Source of the DNA: Streptomyces sp. LX-29
Lineage (GTDB): Bacteria > Actinomycetota > Actinomycetes > Streptomycetales > Streptomycetaceae
Reading direction: 5' to 3'
Length of the DNA stretch: 64,000 nt
Assembly: GCF_029541745.1 (NCBI RefSeq)
Contig: NZ_CP089746.1
Location: 7,511,559-7,575,558 of the forward strand
This document shows, piece after piece, positions 42,881 through 52,139 of the stretch. The notes below the pieces were generated by a model, which was not told the origin of the DNA, made no database searches, and worked only from the letters and a program-made list of their open reading frames with translations. How positions within the stretch are numbered: the first letter of the stretch is position 1; each line of letters begins with the position of its first letter. The translations under genes were made by a program, and so were the position numbers.

Positions 42881-44066
42881 CGTCGTGTACCTGAGCTTCG
42901 GCGTCGCCGCGTGGACGATCGTCGGCTACAAGGCCCGCGCCTGGCTCCGCGACCGTGCCAACACCGACCTGGGCCTCGCCTGCCTGATGACCGGCAGCGT
43001 CGCCAACGTCTTCCTGCTCTCCGCGCCCAGCGTCTACCGCGGGTTCGACCGGCTGGTCGGCGTGGCCAACCTGGCCATGGTCTTCCTCTACTCCTCCGTG
43101 GTGCTCTTCGCCGCCGGGGCCCTCGTGCTGCTGCTGCGCTGGACCGGCTCGACGGTGCGCCCGCGCACCGTCGTCGCCGGCATCGCCGCGCTGTGGGCCG
43201 TCGCCGTCACCGGCTTCGCGCTGGGCCGGCCGGACGCCGTGGAACACCCCCGGGACTTCAGCACCGCCTACGCCGACGCGCCCGGCGTCGTCCTCTTCCT
43301 CGTCATCTACCTCGCCATCTTCGGCGCCGCGCTGGCCGGGCTCGGGCTGCTCTGCCCGCGCTACGCCGTCAACCTGAACGGCTCCTGGCTCGCCCGGGGC
43401 CTGCGGCTGATCACCGTGGGCTGCTGGCTGGGCCTGGCCTACTGCGCCTGCAAGCTGATCGGCTTCGGCTTCTCCTGGGCGGGCCGTGAACTCACCTGGC
43501 TCTCCAACGGCGTGGCCCCACTGACCGCCTCCATCGCCGCGCTGATCGTGTTGGCCGGGTTCGCGGTCCCCGCCGTCGGCCCCCGCGTCTCGGCCTGGCG
43601 CCGGCTGCGCCGCCTCCAGCCGCTGTGGCGCGCGGTCACCACGCAGGCCCCCGAGGTCTCCATGGGCCGCTCCCGCTGGCCCGCCTGGTGGCCCTTCGCC
43701 GATCTGGAGTGGCGCGCCAACCGCCAGATGGCGGAGATCCGGGACGTCCAGCGCGGGGTGCGGCGCTATGTGGAGGCCGAGGCGCTCGACATCGCGCGTG
43801 TCAAGGCAGGCGAGGCCGCGTATGACAAATGGCAGCTTGCTGCCGTGGTGGAAGCGGCGGCCCTGCGGCGTGGTTTGCAGAACCAGGCGGTGGGACACGT
43901 CCCGGAGGTCGGGGCCGACAGCGTGGTGGTCGCCACGGGTGCGGAACTGGCCGACGAGCACGAACACCTGGCCCGCGTCGCGGACGTCTACCGCCATCCG
44001 CTCGTGGACGCGGTCCTCGACGAACTGAGAGAACGCGGCGTCGCGCGCGCCGACAGGCAACGGTAG
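42873..44066 (+). CDS. MAB_1171c-family membrane protein (DUF6545)
   Basis: 397 residues. About seven membrane helices fill the first ~235 residues (VVYLSFGVAAWTIVGYKA, VANLAMVFLYSSVVLFAAGALVLLL, PGVVLFLVIYLAIFGAALAG). A cytosolic C-terminal part follows with WRAVTTQAPEV, RVSRRLRRLQPLW and EIRDVQRGVRRYV, the signature of the DUF6545 family often annotated as MAB_1171c putative transporter. With the XRE and ImmA/IrrE genes it makes a recurrent actinobacterial set, presumably sensing an external signal. GTG start overlaps the protease gene by 8 nt. Confidence 0.82.
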   Translation: MFDVVYLSFGVAAWTIVGYKARAWLRDRANTDLGLACLMTGSVANVFLLSAPSVYRGFDRLVGVANLAMVFLYSSVVLFAAGALVLLLRWTGSTVRPRTVVAGIAALWAVAVTGFALGRPDAVEHPRDFSTAYADAPGVVLFLVIYLAIFGAALAGLGLLCPRYAVNLNGSWLARGLRLITVGCWLGLAYCACKLIGFGFSWAGRELTWLSNGVAPLTASIAALIVLAGFAVPAVGPRVSAWRRLRRLQPLWRAVTTQAPEVSMGRSRWPAWWPFADLEWRANRQMAEIRDVQRGVRRYVEAEALDIARVKAGEAAYDKWQLAAVVEAAALRRGLQNQAVGHVPEVGADSVVVATGAELADEHEHLARVADVYRHPLVDAVLDELRERGVARADRQR

Positions 44067-44429
44067 CGACACCGGGATCCGCACCACGAGGGATCCACAG
44101 TCGAGGTGGCCCTGGACGGGGGTCAAGGCCACCTGTGGCAGAGGGCGACGCCGGGACACAACCCGGCGTCGCCCTTCGGCCTCTCGGCGGGCTTCGGGTG
44201 AGGGGGATACCCTTCCTGCCTCGTAGCCCTCACAGCCCTCACGGCCCTCACGAGTGCGCCGCGCCGCCCGCGCGGAGGCCAGGACGCCGGGGGAGTGCCC
44301 TCCGTGCTCGTCGGTCGCGGTGTGTTCGGCACCGCCGAAAGCCAGCCGTGGTGATGAACCGCCCTTCGTGGGACGGAATGTGATCACCCGTCTGCGGACG
44401 GGTGAGCGCCGCGTCTACAGTCGGTGTTC
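44067..44429 (+). other. Intergenic region before the P450 gene
   Basis: About 360 nt. It contains two hairpins: AGGTGGCC/GGCCACCT (44104-44111 and 44127-44134) and the strong terminator listed separately. A palindrome CCCGTC-tgcg-GACGGG lies near 44388-44403 in front of the P450 gene. No gene seen. It separates the XRE set from the P450 gene. Confidence 0.5.
44143..44174 (+). terminator. Strong hairpin terminator after the XRE/ImmA/MAB_1171c set
   Basis: GGGCGACGCCGGG-acacaa-CCCGGCGTCGCCC, a perfect 13-bp stem with a 6-nt loop, followed by TT. About 77 nt after the stop of the membrane protein gene. Confidence 0.75.
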
Positions 44430-45677
44430 ATGCAGAACACCGCCACCCCCGAACCCCCGCGCCCCGAACCCGTCGACACCACCACGCTCATCCCCGACCC
44501 CCACGGAGCCCTCGCCCGGCTGCGGGAGGCCGGGCCCGTGCACCCCGTCCGGTACCCGGACGGACAGAAGGCGTGGCTGGTCACGCGGTACGAGGATGTG
44601 CGGCGGGCGCTGGCCGACGACCGCCTCTCGCTGGACCGGAGGCACGCGCTGCCGGGCAACTACCGCGGCTTCTCGCTGCCGCCGGCGCTCGACGCCAACC
44701 TGCTCAACATGGACCCGCCGGACCACACCCGGGTGCGCCGGCTGGTGGTCAAGGCGTTCACGCCGGGGCGCGTCGAGCGGATGCGGGAGCCGGTGACACG
44801 GATCGCGGACGACCTGCTGGACGCCATGGAGCCGCACGGCCGGGCGGACCTCCTGGACGCCTACGCCGGTCCGCTGCCCATCGCCGTGATCTGCGACCTG
44901 CTCGGCGTGGAGCGCGCCGACCGGCACGACTTCCGGGCCTGGACCGACGCCATGCTGCTGCCCGACCCCCAGCGGCCGCACCTGGCCAAGGAGGCCGTCG
45001 GCAACCTGCTGCGCTTCTTCACCGACCTGATCGCCACCAAGCGGGCCCATCCCGGCGACGATCTGCTGTCCGACCTGATCGCGGTACGGGACGAGGCCGA
45101 GAGCGGGGCGGACGGGGCGCAGGCGGGCGAGAGGGACCGGCTCAGCGAGGACGAACTGACCTCCCTGGCCTTCCTCATCCTCTTCGCGGGCTACGAGAAC
45201 TCCGTCCACCTCATCGCCAACTCCGTGCTCATCCTGCTCGACCACCCCGAGCTGTGGGAGCGACTGCGGGCCGATCCCGCCCTGCTCCCCGCCGCCGTGG
45301 AGGAGTTCCTGCGCTACGAGGGACCGGCCACGCTGGCGATCCGTCGCTTTCCGCGGGAGGACGTGAAAATCGGTGGCGTGACCGTCCCCGCCGGTGAGAC
45401 CGTGCTGCTCTCGCTGGCGTCCGCCAATCGAGATCCGGCGCGATTCAGCGACCCGGACCGCATCAATCCACATGATGGCCAGATAGGGCATCTTGCGCTT
45501 GGCCATGGAATCCACTATTGCCTCGGTGCGCCGCTGGCCCGACTGGAGGCCGAAATCGCGCTGGCCTCGCTGGTCAGGCGGTTTCCGGGACTGCGCCTGG
45601 ACGTTGCGCGCGAAGAGGTGCGCCGCCGCCCGGCAATCCGCACGGGTGGCTTGATCTCGCTGCCCGTGGCCTGGTGA
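44430..45677 (+). CDS. Cytochrome P450
   Basis: 415 residues. K-helix E-x2-R: VEEFLRYEG. Heme loop: LGHGIHYCLGAPLARLE, with axial Cys. The region before it is LALGHG where F-x2-G-x-H is usual, so Phe is replaced by Leu. The I-helix reads LFAGYENSVHLIANS, where the common acid-alcohol pair (D/E-T) is Glu-Asn, so proton delivery may differ. DPPDHTRVRRLV and ANRDPARFSDPDR are family-typical. Bacterial class I CYP, close in style to CYP105/107. Substrate unknown; no redox partner adjacent. ATG chosen over a GTG two codons upstream. Confidence 0.87.
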   Translation: MQNTATPEPPRPEPVDTTTLIPDPHGALARLREAGPVHPVRYPDGQKAWLVTRYEDVRRALADDRLSLDRRHALPGNYRGFSLPPALDANLLNMDPPDHTRVRRLVVKAFTPGRVERMREPVTRIADDLLDAMEPHGRADLLDAYAGPLPIAVICDLLGVERADRHDFRAWTDAMLLPDPQRPHLAKEAVGNLLRFFTDLIATKRAHPGDDLLSDLIAVRDEAESGADGAQAGERDRLSEDELTSLAFLILFAGYENSVHLIANSVLILLDHPELWERLRADPALLPAAVEEFLRYEGPATLAIRRFPREDVKIGGVTVPAGETVLLSLASANRDPARFSDPDRINPHDGQIGHLALGHGIHYCLGAPLARLEAEIALASLVRRFPGLRLDVAREEVRRRPAIRTGGLISLPVAW

Positions 45678-45690
45678 ACGGAGAAACGAA

Positions 45691-45734
45691 CACCTTTTTG
45701 GTGCATGGACCGTCTTCCATGCGGTAAAAAGGTG
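45691..45734 (+). terminator. A/T-rich imperfect hairpin after the P450 gene
   Basis: CACCTTTTT...AAAAAGGTG outer stem with an inner GCATGG/CCATGC stem, a 3-nt mismatch between, loop accgtctt. This is unusually A/T-rich for the window. It is close to the P450 stop, so termination or an operator are both possible. Confidence 0.55.
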
Positions 45735-45740
45735 CACGTG

Positions 45741-45776
45741 CCTGTCCGGTGTGCATCCCCCGTCGCACCGGACAGG
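45741..45776 (+). terminator. Hairpin terminator upstream of mutA
   Basis: CCTGTCCGGTG-tgcatcccccgtcg-CACCGGACAGG, perfect 11-bp stem. Followed by CCACTTGTCTTCTT. It would shield the mutA promoter from P450 transcription. Confidence 0.7.
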
Positions 45777-45889
45777 CCACTTGTCTTCTTGCGGCCGGGC
45801 GGATGATCGATGACCGACCATCCAAAGAGTTGAAGGTCACAGCGGACCCCTCTGCTGTCTCTTTAGGCTCCGGCATTAGCCTTCCGTCT

Positions 45890-47776
45890 ATGACGGTCCT
45901 GCCCGACGGGCTTTCCCTGGCCGCCGAGTTCCCCGACGCGACGCGGGAACAATGGCGCACCCTGGTCGAAGGCGTCCTGCGCAAAACAGGCACATCTCCT
46001 GCCTCAGCCGCGGACGCCGAATTGGCGCTCGCCACCGCGCTCCAGGACGGCGTATCCGTACGCCCCCTCTACACGTCGCAGGATGCCCCGGTCGATGCCG
46101 GATATCCCGGATTCACCCCCTTCGTCCGTGGTGGTCGGGCGCAGGGCTCGGCGGTGTCGGGCTGGGACGTGCGCCAGCGCCACAGCCACCCGGACCCACG
46201 GCGCACCAACGCGGCCGTCCTCGCCGACCTGGAGCACGGCGTGAGCTCGGTCTGGCTGACGGTGGGCGCCACCGGCGTGCCGATCGCCGCGCTCTCCGAG
46301 GCGCTCCAGGGCGTCTACCTGGACCTCGCCCCGGTGATACTCGACGCGGGCGCCGACTTCGAGGCCGCGGCCCGAGAGCTGCTGCGGCTCTACGCGGAGC
46401 GCCAGGTCCCGCCCGGCGCGGCGCTGGGCAACCTCGGTGCGGACCCGCTGGCCCTCGCCGCCCGCACCGGCGACCACGCCGAACTGCCCGCCCACCTGGC
46501 CGCCGCCACCGAGCTCGGCCGGCTGACCGACGCCGACCACCCGGGCGTGCGCGCCTTCGCGGTGGACGGACTGCCGTACCACGAGGCCGGCGGCTCGACA
46601 GCCGAGGAGCTCGGCTGCACCCTCGCCGCCGGCGTGGCGTATCTGCGCGGACTGACCGACGCGGGGCTCTCCGTCGACGCGGCCTGCGCCCAGCTGGAGT
46701 TCCGCTACGCCGCCACCGCCGACCAGTTCCTCACCATCGCCAAGCTGCGCGCGGCCCGACGGCTGTGGGCGCGTGTGGCACAGGTGTGCGGAGCCCGCCC
46801 GGAGTCCGGCGCGCAGCGCCAGCACGCCGTCACCTCCACGGTCATGATGACCCGTCGGGACCCGTGGGTGAACATGCTGCGCACCACCGTGGCGGCGCTC
46901 GCCGCCGGAGTGGGCGGCGCCGACGCCGTCACCGTGCTGCCCTTCGACGAGGCGCTCGGCCTGCCGGACGACTTCGCCCGCCGCATCGCCCGCAACACCT
47001 CCACCATCCTGCTGGAGGAGTCGCACCTGGCCCGGGTCATCGACCCCGCCGGCGGCTCCTGGTATGTCGAGCGGCTCACCGACGACGTGGCCCGGGCCGG
47101 CTGGGCCTGGTTCCAGGAGATCGAGGCCGCCGGCGGCCTGGCCGCCGCGCTGGCCTCCGGGATGGTGTCCGAGCGGCTCGCCGCCACCTGGCGGCGACGC
47201 TCCCGCGACCTGTCCCGCCGCAAGGAACCGATCACCGGCGTCAGCGAGTTCCCCAACCTGGCGGAGCAGCCGGTCGAGCGCGAGGCCGCCCCGGCCCCGG
47301 TCGGCGGCGGACTGCCGCGGGTCCGCCGCGACGAGGCGTTCGAGGCGCTGCGCGCCCGCTCCGACGCGGCGCTGGCCGCGGACGGCGCCAGGCCCCGGGT
47401 CTTCCTGGCCGCGCTCGGCCCCGCCGCCGCGCACACCGCCCGCGCCTCCTTCGCCGCCAACCTCTTCCAGGCCGGCGGAATCGAGGCGGTGCACCAGCCC
47501 TTGACGGTCGATCAGGACACCGTGGCCGAGGCGTTCACCGCCAGCGGCGCCCGCATCGCCTGCCTGTGCTCCAGCGACACGCTGTACGAGGAGCAGGCTG
47601 CGGCCGTCGCCGAGCGCCTCAAGGCCGCCGGCGCGCTCCGCGTCTACCTGGCCGGACGGCCCGGCGAGCGGCGCGCCGAGTACGAAACGGCAGGCGTGGA
47701 CGAGTTCGTCTTCGTCGGCTGCGACACGGTCGAGGTGCTGTCCTCGGCTCTCGACACCGTGGGGGTGGCGGAATGA
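45890..47776 (+). CDS. mutA: Methylmalonyl-CoA mutase small subunit
   Basis: 628 residues. TIM-barrel part has QEIEAAGGLAAALASG, RIARNTSTILLEESHLARV and FRYAATADQFLTIAKLRAARRLW, clear homologues of the large subunit. The C-terminal cobalamin-binding-like domain lacks the D-x-H-x2-G base (here ALGPAAAHTARAS), as expected for the non-catalytic small chain. Together with MutB it interconverts (R)-methylmalonyl-CoA and succinyl-CoA. Stop and next start overlap (ATGA), ensuring 1:1 synthesis. Confidence 0.95.
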   Translation: MTVLPDGLSLAAEFPDATREQWRTLVEGVLRKTGTSPASAADAELALATALQDGVSVRPLYTSQDAPVDAGYPGFTPFVRGGRAQGSAVSGWDVRQRHSHPDPRRTNAAVLADLEHGVSSVWLTVGATGVPIAALSEALQGVYLDLAPVILDAGADFEAAARELLRLYAERQVPPGAALGNLGADPLALAARTGDHAELPAHLAAATELGRLTDADHPGVRAFAVDGLPYHEAGGSTAEELGCTLAAGVAYLRGLTDAGLSVDAACAQLEFRYAATADQFLTIAKLRAARRLWARVAQVCGARPESGAQRQHAVTSTVMMTRRDPWVNMLRTTVAALAAGVGGADAVTVLPFDEALGLPDDFARRIARNTSTILLEESHLARVIDPAGGSWYVERLTDDVARAGWAWFQEIEAAGGLAAALASGMVSERLAATWRRRSRDLSRRKEPITGVSEFPNLAEQPVEREAAPAPVGGGLPRVRRDEAFEALRARSDAALAADGARPRVFLAALGPAAAHTARASFAANLFQAGGIEAVHQPLTVDQDTVAEAFTASGARIACLCSSDTLYEEQAAAVAERLKAAGALRVYLAGRPGERRAEYETAGVDEFVFVGCDTVEVLSSALDTVGVAE

Positions 47777-49977
47777 TCCCGGACTTCTCGAGCATCGCTC
47801 TGGACGGGCCGGAGGCGACGGGCAAGGCGGCGACCTCCGAGGAGTGGCGCGCCGCGCTCCAGGAGAGCACCGGCAAGGACGTCGACAACCTGCTGTGGGA
47901 CACCCCCGAGGGCATCGGCGTCAAGCCGCTGTACACCGCGGAGGACCTGGCCGGGCTGGACTTCCTGGAGACCTACCCGGGCGTGGCCCCGTATCTGCGC
48001 GGCCCCTACCCGACGATGTACGTCAACCAGCCCTGGACGATCCGCCAGTACGCGGGCTTCTCCACCGCCGAGGAGTCCAACGCCTTCTACCGCCGCAATC
48101 TGGCGGCCGGTCAGAAGGGCCTGTCCGTCGCCTTCGACCTGCCGACCCACCGCGGATACGACAGCGACCACCCCCGCGTCACCGGCGACGTCGGCATGGC
48201 GGGCGTGGCCATCGACTCCATCTACGACATGCGGCAGCTGTTCGACGGCATCCCGCTGGACCGGATGAGCGTGTCGATGACGATGAACGGGGCCGTGCTG
48301 CCGGTCCTGGCGCTGTACATCGTCGCGGCCGAGGAGCAGGGTGTTCCCCCCGAGAAGCTGGCGGGGACCATCCAGAACGACATCCTCAAGGAGTTCATGG
48401 TCCGCAACACCTACATCTATCCGCCGCAGCCCTCGATGCGGATCATCTCCGACATCTTCACGTACACCTCGCAGAAGATGCCGCGCTACAACTCCATCTC
48501 GATCTCCGGCTACCACATCCAGGAGGCCGGTGCGACGGCCGACCTGGAGCTGGCCTACACCCTGGCCGACGGCGTGGAGTACCTGCGCGCGGGACGGGCC
48601 GCCGGCATGGACGTGGACGCCTTCGCGCCCCGGCTCTCGTTCTTCTGGGCGATCGGCATGAACTTCTTCATGGAGATCGCCAAGCTGCGCGCGGCCCGGC
48701 TGCTGTGGGCCCGGCTGGTCAAGCAGTTCGACCCGAAGAACCCCAAGTCGCTCAGCCTGCGCACGCACTCGCAGACCTCCGGCTGGTCGCTGACCGCCCA
48801 GGACGTCTTCAACAACGTCACCCGCACCTGCGTCGAGGCCATGGCCGCCACCCAGGGCCACACCCAGTCGCTGCACACCAACGCGCTGGACGAGGCGCTG
48901 GCACTGCCCACCGACTTCTCCGCCCGCATCGCCCGCAACACCCAGATCCTGCTCCAGCAGGAGTCGGGCACCTGCCGGGTCATCGACCCCTGGGGCGGCA
49001 GCGCCTACGTCGAGAAGCTCACCTACGACCTCGCGCGCCGCGCCTGGCAGCACATCGAGGAGGTCGAGGCGGCCGGCGGCATGGCCAAGGCCATCGACGC
49101 GGGCATCCCCAAGCTGCGCGTGGAGGAGGCCGCGGCCCGCACCCAGGCCCGCATCGACTCCGGCCGGCAGCCCGTCATCGGCGTCAACAAGTACCGCGTC
49201 GACAGCGACGAGCAGATCGAGGTGCTCAAGGTCGACAACTCCTCGGTGCGCGCCCAGCAGATCGAGAAGCTGCGCCGGCTGCGCGCCGAGCGCGACGAGG
49301 CCGTCTGCCAGGACGCGCTGCGGGCGCTGACCGCGGCCGCCGAGTCCGGCCCCGGCACGGGACTCGAGGGCAACCTGCTGGCGCTGGCCGTGAACGCGGC
49401 CCGCGCCAAGGCCACCGTCGGCGAGATCTCGGACGCCCTGGAGAAGGTCTACGGACGCCACTCCGGCCAGATCCGTACGATCTCCGGTGTGTACCGACAA
49501 GAAGCAGGGCCGTCCTCGTCCGTGGACCGGACCCGCAAGCTGGTGGACGCGTTCGAGCGTGCGGAGGGCCGTCGGCCGCGCATCCTGGTCGCCAAGATGG
49601 GCCAGGACGGCCACGACCGCGGTCAGAAGGTGATCGCCACGGCCTTCGCCGACCTGGGCTTCGACGTCGACGTCGGCCCGCTGTTCCAGACCCCGGAGGA
49701 GGTGGCGCGGCAGGCCGTCGAGGCGGACGTGCACATCGTCGGCGTCTCCTCCCTCGCCGCCGGCCACCTCACCCTGGTGCCGGCCCTGCGCGAGCGGCTG
49801 GCAGAGGAGGGCCGGGAGGACATCACGATCGTGGTGGGTGGCGTCATCCCGCCGCAGGACGTGGAGCCCCTCCACGAGGCCGGGGCCGCCGCGGTCTTCC
49901 TGCCCGGCACGGTCGTCCCCGACGCCGCCCACGACTTGGTCAGGTCCCTTGCCGTGGACCTCGGCCACGAGCTGTGA
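47773..49977 (+). CDS. mutB: Methylmalonyl-CoA mutase large (catalytic) subunit
   Basis: 734 residues. Substrate barrel with YPTMYVNQPWTIRQYAGFST and RNTYIYPPQPSMRI, and TLADGVEYLRAG. The C-terminal B12 domain has GQDGHDRGQKVIA, with the His that replaces the dimethylbenzimidazole ligand in base-off/His-on enzymes. Radical isomerase using adenosylcobalamin. The adjacent meaB gene and the cobalamin genes further right are a functional set. Typical length for the family. Confidence 0.97.
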   Translation: MIPDFSSIALDGPEATGKAATSEEWRAALQESTGKDVDNLLWDTPEGIGVKPLYTAEDLAGLDFLETYPGVAPYLRGPYPTMYVNQPWTIRQYAGFSTAEESNAFYRRNLAAGQKGLSVAFDLPTHRGYDSDHPRVTGDVGMAGVAIDSIYDMRQLFDGIPLDRMSVSMTMNGAVLPVLALYIVAAEEQGVPPEKLAGTIQNDILKEFMVRNTYIYPPQPSMRIISDIFTYTSQKMPRYNSISISGYHIQEAGATADLELAYTLADGVEYLRAGRAAGMDVDAFAPRLSFFWAIGMNFFMEIAKLRAARLLWARLVKQFDPKNPKSLSLRTHSQTSGWSLTAQDVFNNVTRTCVEAMAATQGHTQSLHTNALDEALALPTDFSARIARNTQILLQQESGTCRVIDPWGGSAYVEKLTYDLARRAWQHIEEVEAAGGMAKAIDAGIPKLRVEEAAARTQARIDSGRQPVIGVNKYRVDSDEQIEVLKVDNSSVRAQQIEKLRRLRAERDEAVCQDALRALTAAAESGPGTGLEGNLLALAVNAARAKATVGEISDALEKVYGRHSGQIRTISGVYRQEAGPSSSVDRTRKLVDAFERAEGRRPRILVAKMGQDGHDRGQKVIATAFADLGFDVDVGPLFQTPEEVARQAVEADVHIVGVSSLAAGHLTLVPALRERLAEEGREDITIVVGGVIPPQDVEPLHEAGAAAVFLPGTVVPDAAHDLVRSLAVDLGHEL

Positions 49978-49981
49978 GCCC

Positions 49982-50998
49982 ATGCGTCCAGGAAACGGTC
50001 AGCGTATCGACATCGACACCTACGCCAAGGGCGTGCTCGACGGCAGGCGCGCGTACGTCGCCCGCGCGATCACGCTCGTCGAGTCCACCCGGCCCGACCA
50101 CCGCGAGCTCGCCCAGCGGCTGCTGATCGAGCTGCTCCCGCACACCGGCAAGGCGCGGCGGGTCGGCATCAGCGGGGTGCCCGGCGTCGGCAAGTCCACC
50201 TTCATCGACGCGCTCGGCACCATGCTCACCGGCCTCGGCCACCGGGTCGCGGTGCTCGCCGTCGACCCGTCCTCCACCCGCACCGGCGGTTCCATCCTGG
50301 GCGACAAGACCAGGATGGAACGGCTGTCGGTCGACCCGGCCGCCTTCGTACGGCCCTCGCCCAGCGCGGGCACCCTGGGCGGTGTGGCCCGCGCCACCCG
50401 CGAGTCCATGGTGGTGATGGAGGCGGCCGGCTACGACGTGCTGCTGGTGGAGACCGTCGGTGTCGGCCAGTCCGAGACGGCCGTCGCCGGCATGGTCGAC
50501 TCCTTCCTGCTGCTCTCCCTCGCACGCACCGGCGACCAGCTCCAGGGCATCAAGAAGGGCGTCCTGGAGCTCGCCGACGTCGTCGCCATCAACAAGGCCG
50601 ACGGCCCGCACGAGCGCGACGCCAAATCCGCGGCGCGGGAACTGGCCGGCGCGCTCCGGCTGCTCCAGCCCGCCGACGCCCCGTGGAACCCGCCCGTGCT
50701 CACCTGCAGCGCGCGCGAGTCCACGGGCCTGGACGTGGTGTGGGAGCGCCTGGAGCAGCACCGCCGGGTGCTGGACGGCACCGGCGCGCTCCAGGAGAAG
50801 CGCCGCGCCCAGCAGGTCGAGTGGACCTGGGCCATGGTCCACGACCAGCTGCTGACCCGGCTCCGCGAGCACCCCGAGGTCCGCCGCCTCGGCCCGGACC
50901 TCGAACGGCAGGTCCGCGAGGGCACGGTGACCGCCACCCTGGCGGCCGACCGCCTGCTGGCGGCGTTCACCGCGACGCTCCCTCCGACCGCCGGCTGA
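49982..50998 (+). CDS. meaB: MeaB-type G-protein chaperone of methylmalonyl-CoA mutase
   Basis: 338 residues. P-loop GVPGVGKSTF, DPSSTRTGGSILGDKTRM (switch and magnesium), VETVGVGQSE (switch II), NKADGPHERD (guanine-specific NKAD). GTP-driven protector and cofactor loader for the mutase; works at the MutB B12 domain. Five nt after the mutB stop. The N-terminal arm and the C-terminal helical arm (RAQQVEWTWAMVHDQLLTRL) mediate dimerisation in the family. Confidence 0.95.
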   Translation: MRPGNGQRIDIDTYAKGVLDGRRAYVARAITLVESTRPDHRELAQRLLIELLPHTGKARRVGISGVPGVGKSTFIDALGTMLTGLGHRVAVLAVDPSSTRTGGSILGDKTRMERLSVDPAAFVRPSPSAGTLGGVARATRESMVVMEAAGYDVLLVETVGVGQSETAVAGMVDSFLLLSLARTGDQLQGIKKGVLELADVVAINKADGPHERDAKSAARELAGALRLLQPADAPWNPPVLTCSARESTGLDVVWERLEQHRRVLDGTGALQEKRRAQQVEWTWAMVHDQLLTRLREHPEVRRLGPDLERQVREGTVTATLAADRLLAAFTATLPPTAG

Positions 50999-51010
50999 CG
51001 GGGCGTCGGA

Positions 51011-52027
51011 GTGTCGGATGCGATGACCCCCGACGAGGCGCTCCGGCGCGCGGCCGGAGCGGGCCCGTTCTTCGCCGTACGGCTGGGGGCGGGAGCGCCC
51101 GACGGGCCGCGCGGCGAGGGGTACGTCAGGCTGGCCGAGGTGTACGGCCTGGGCGAGGCGTCGGGGGCGGCCGGGGTGTCCGGCGCGGAGGACGTACGCG
51201 AGGCGGCGGGGTCGCCTGGGACGGCGGACGCTCCGGGCGCGCTGGACGTGTCGGGCGCACCGGGTGTGGCGTCCGCGGGCGACGGGGCCGACGCGACGGG
51301 CGGGCTCGAGTGGCCGGCCGTCGCCGCCGCGTCCGCGGGCGACGCCGCCGAGTCCGCCGGGCCGGTGTCCTCGGGGCCGGTGTCCTCGGGGCCGGTGTCC
51401 ACTGGGCCCGTGTCCGCCACGCCCGGCGTCTCGCCCGCCCTGCTCGCCCGTCTCGACGCCGTCGGAGCGTCGCTGCGCGTCGACGAGCGCCGGGTGGCGG
51501 CGTCGTTGGCCTTCCAGGGGCTGGCGGCGCGGCTGTGGTCGATCGCGCTCGGCCCGGCGGCGCTCACCGGCCTGGTGCCCGACCTCTCGCCCGGCGCCCT
51601 GTGGTGGAACCCCGCCCGGACGGCCCCGGACGACCTGTGGCTGCCCGAGCCGCGTCCGCTGACGGTCGATCCGGTGCTGGCGGCGGCGAGCCTGCGGCAG
51701 ACGGTCCTGCTCGCCAACCTCACGCCGCTGCACCACGCCACCCGCGCCGCCTGCCGCGTCTCGGGTCCGCTGCTGTGGGGCAACGCCGCCTCCGCGCTGG
51801 CCGGCACGCTCCGCGTCTGGCAGGACTGGTGCCACCGCGGGCGCCGTCCGGACGCCGCGGACCGGGCGGCGCAGCTGACCCGCGATCTGTTCGCCGACCC
51901 GCCGCTGCGGGACACCGGCGGCTGGACCCCCGGCCCCCGGCCGTCCTTCCGCCGGAACAGCTGCTGCCTCTACTACCGGGTGCCGGGCGGCGGACTGTGC
52001 GGGGACTGCGCGCTGCGTTCGCGATGA
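51011..52027 (+). CDS. FhuF-like [2Fe-2S] ferric-siderophore reductase family protein
   Basis: 338 residues. The C-terminal motif FRRNSCCLYYRVPGGGLCGDC (Cys-Cys-x10-Cys-x2-Cys) is the unusual Fe-S site of FhuF-type ferrisiderophore reductases. The central WSIALGPAALTGLVPDL and LLWGNAASALAG belong to the fold. Residues ~50-140 are a Gly/Ala/Ser/Pro insert that includes SSGPVSSGPVSTGPVS. No siderophore gene is near; a link to metal use in the cobalamin pathway is possible only by position. GTG start with alternatives 3 and 5 codons later. Confidence 0.8.
   Translation: MSDAMTPDEALRRAAGAGPFFAVRLGAGAPDGPRGEGYVRLAEVYGLGEASGAAGVSGAEDVREAAGSPGTADAPGALDVSGAPGVASAGDGADATGGLEWPAVAAASAGDAAESAGPVSSGPVSSGPVSTGPVSATPGVSPALLARLDAVGASLRVDERRVAASLAFQGLAARLWSIALGPAALTGLVPDLSPGALWWNPARTAPDDLWLPEPRPLTVDPVLAAASLRQTVLLANLTPLHHATRAACRVSGPLLWGNAASALAGTLRVWQDWCHRGRRPDAADRAAQLTRDLFADPPLRDTGGWTPGPRPSFRRNSCCLYYRVPGGGLCGDCALRSR
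51361..51420 (+). repeat. 15-nt tandem repeat, four copies, in the FhuF-like gene
   Basis: GCCGGTGTCCTCGGG is present twice exactly and followed by two diverged copies. Each unit encodes SSGPV-like pentapeptides, in frame, in the disordered insert. Likely replication-slippage prone. Confidence 0.85.
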
Positions 52028-52139
52028 GCCGACGAGGCGCCCCGAGGGGCCTGACCACCCCGGCCGACGGCCCCGCGCGGGAGGTCAGTAGAGTGCGGGG
52101 GCCGTCCTTCCCGATCTTCTCCCGCCCGAGGTACGCCAC

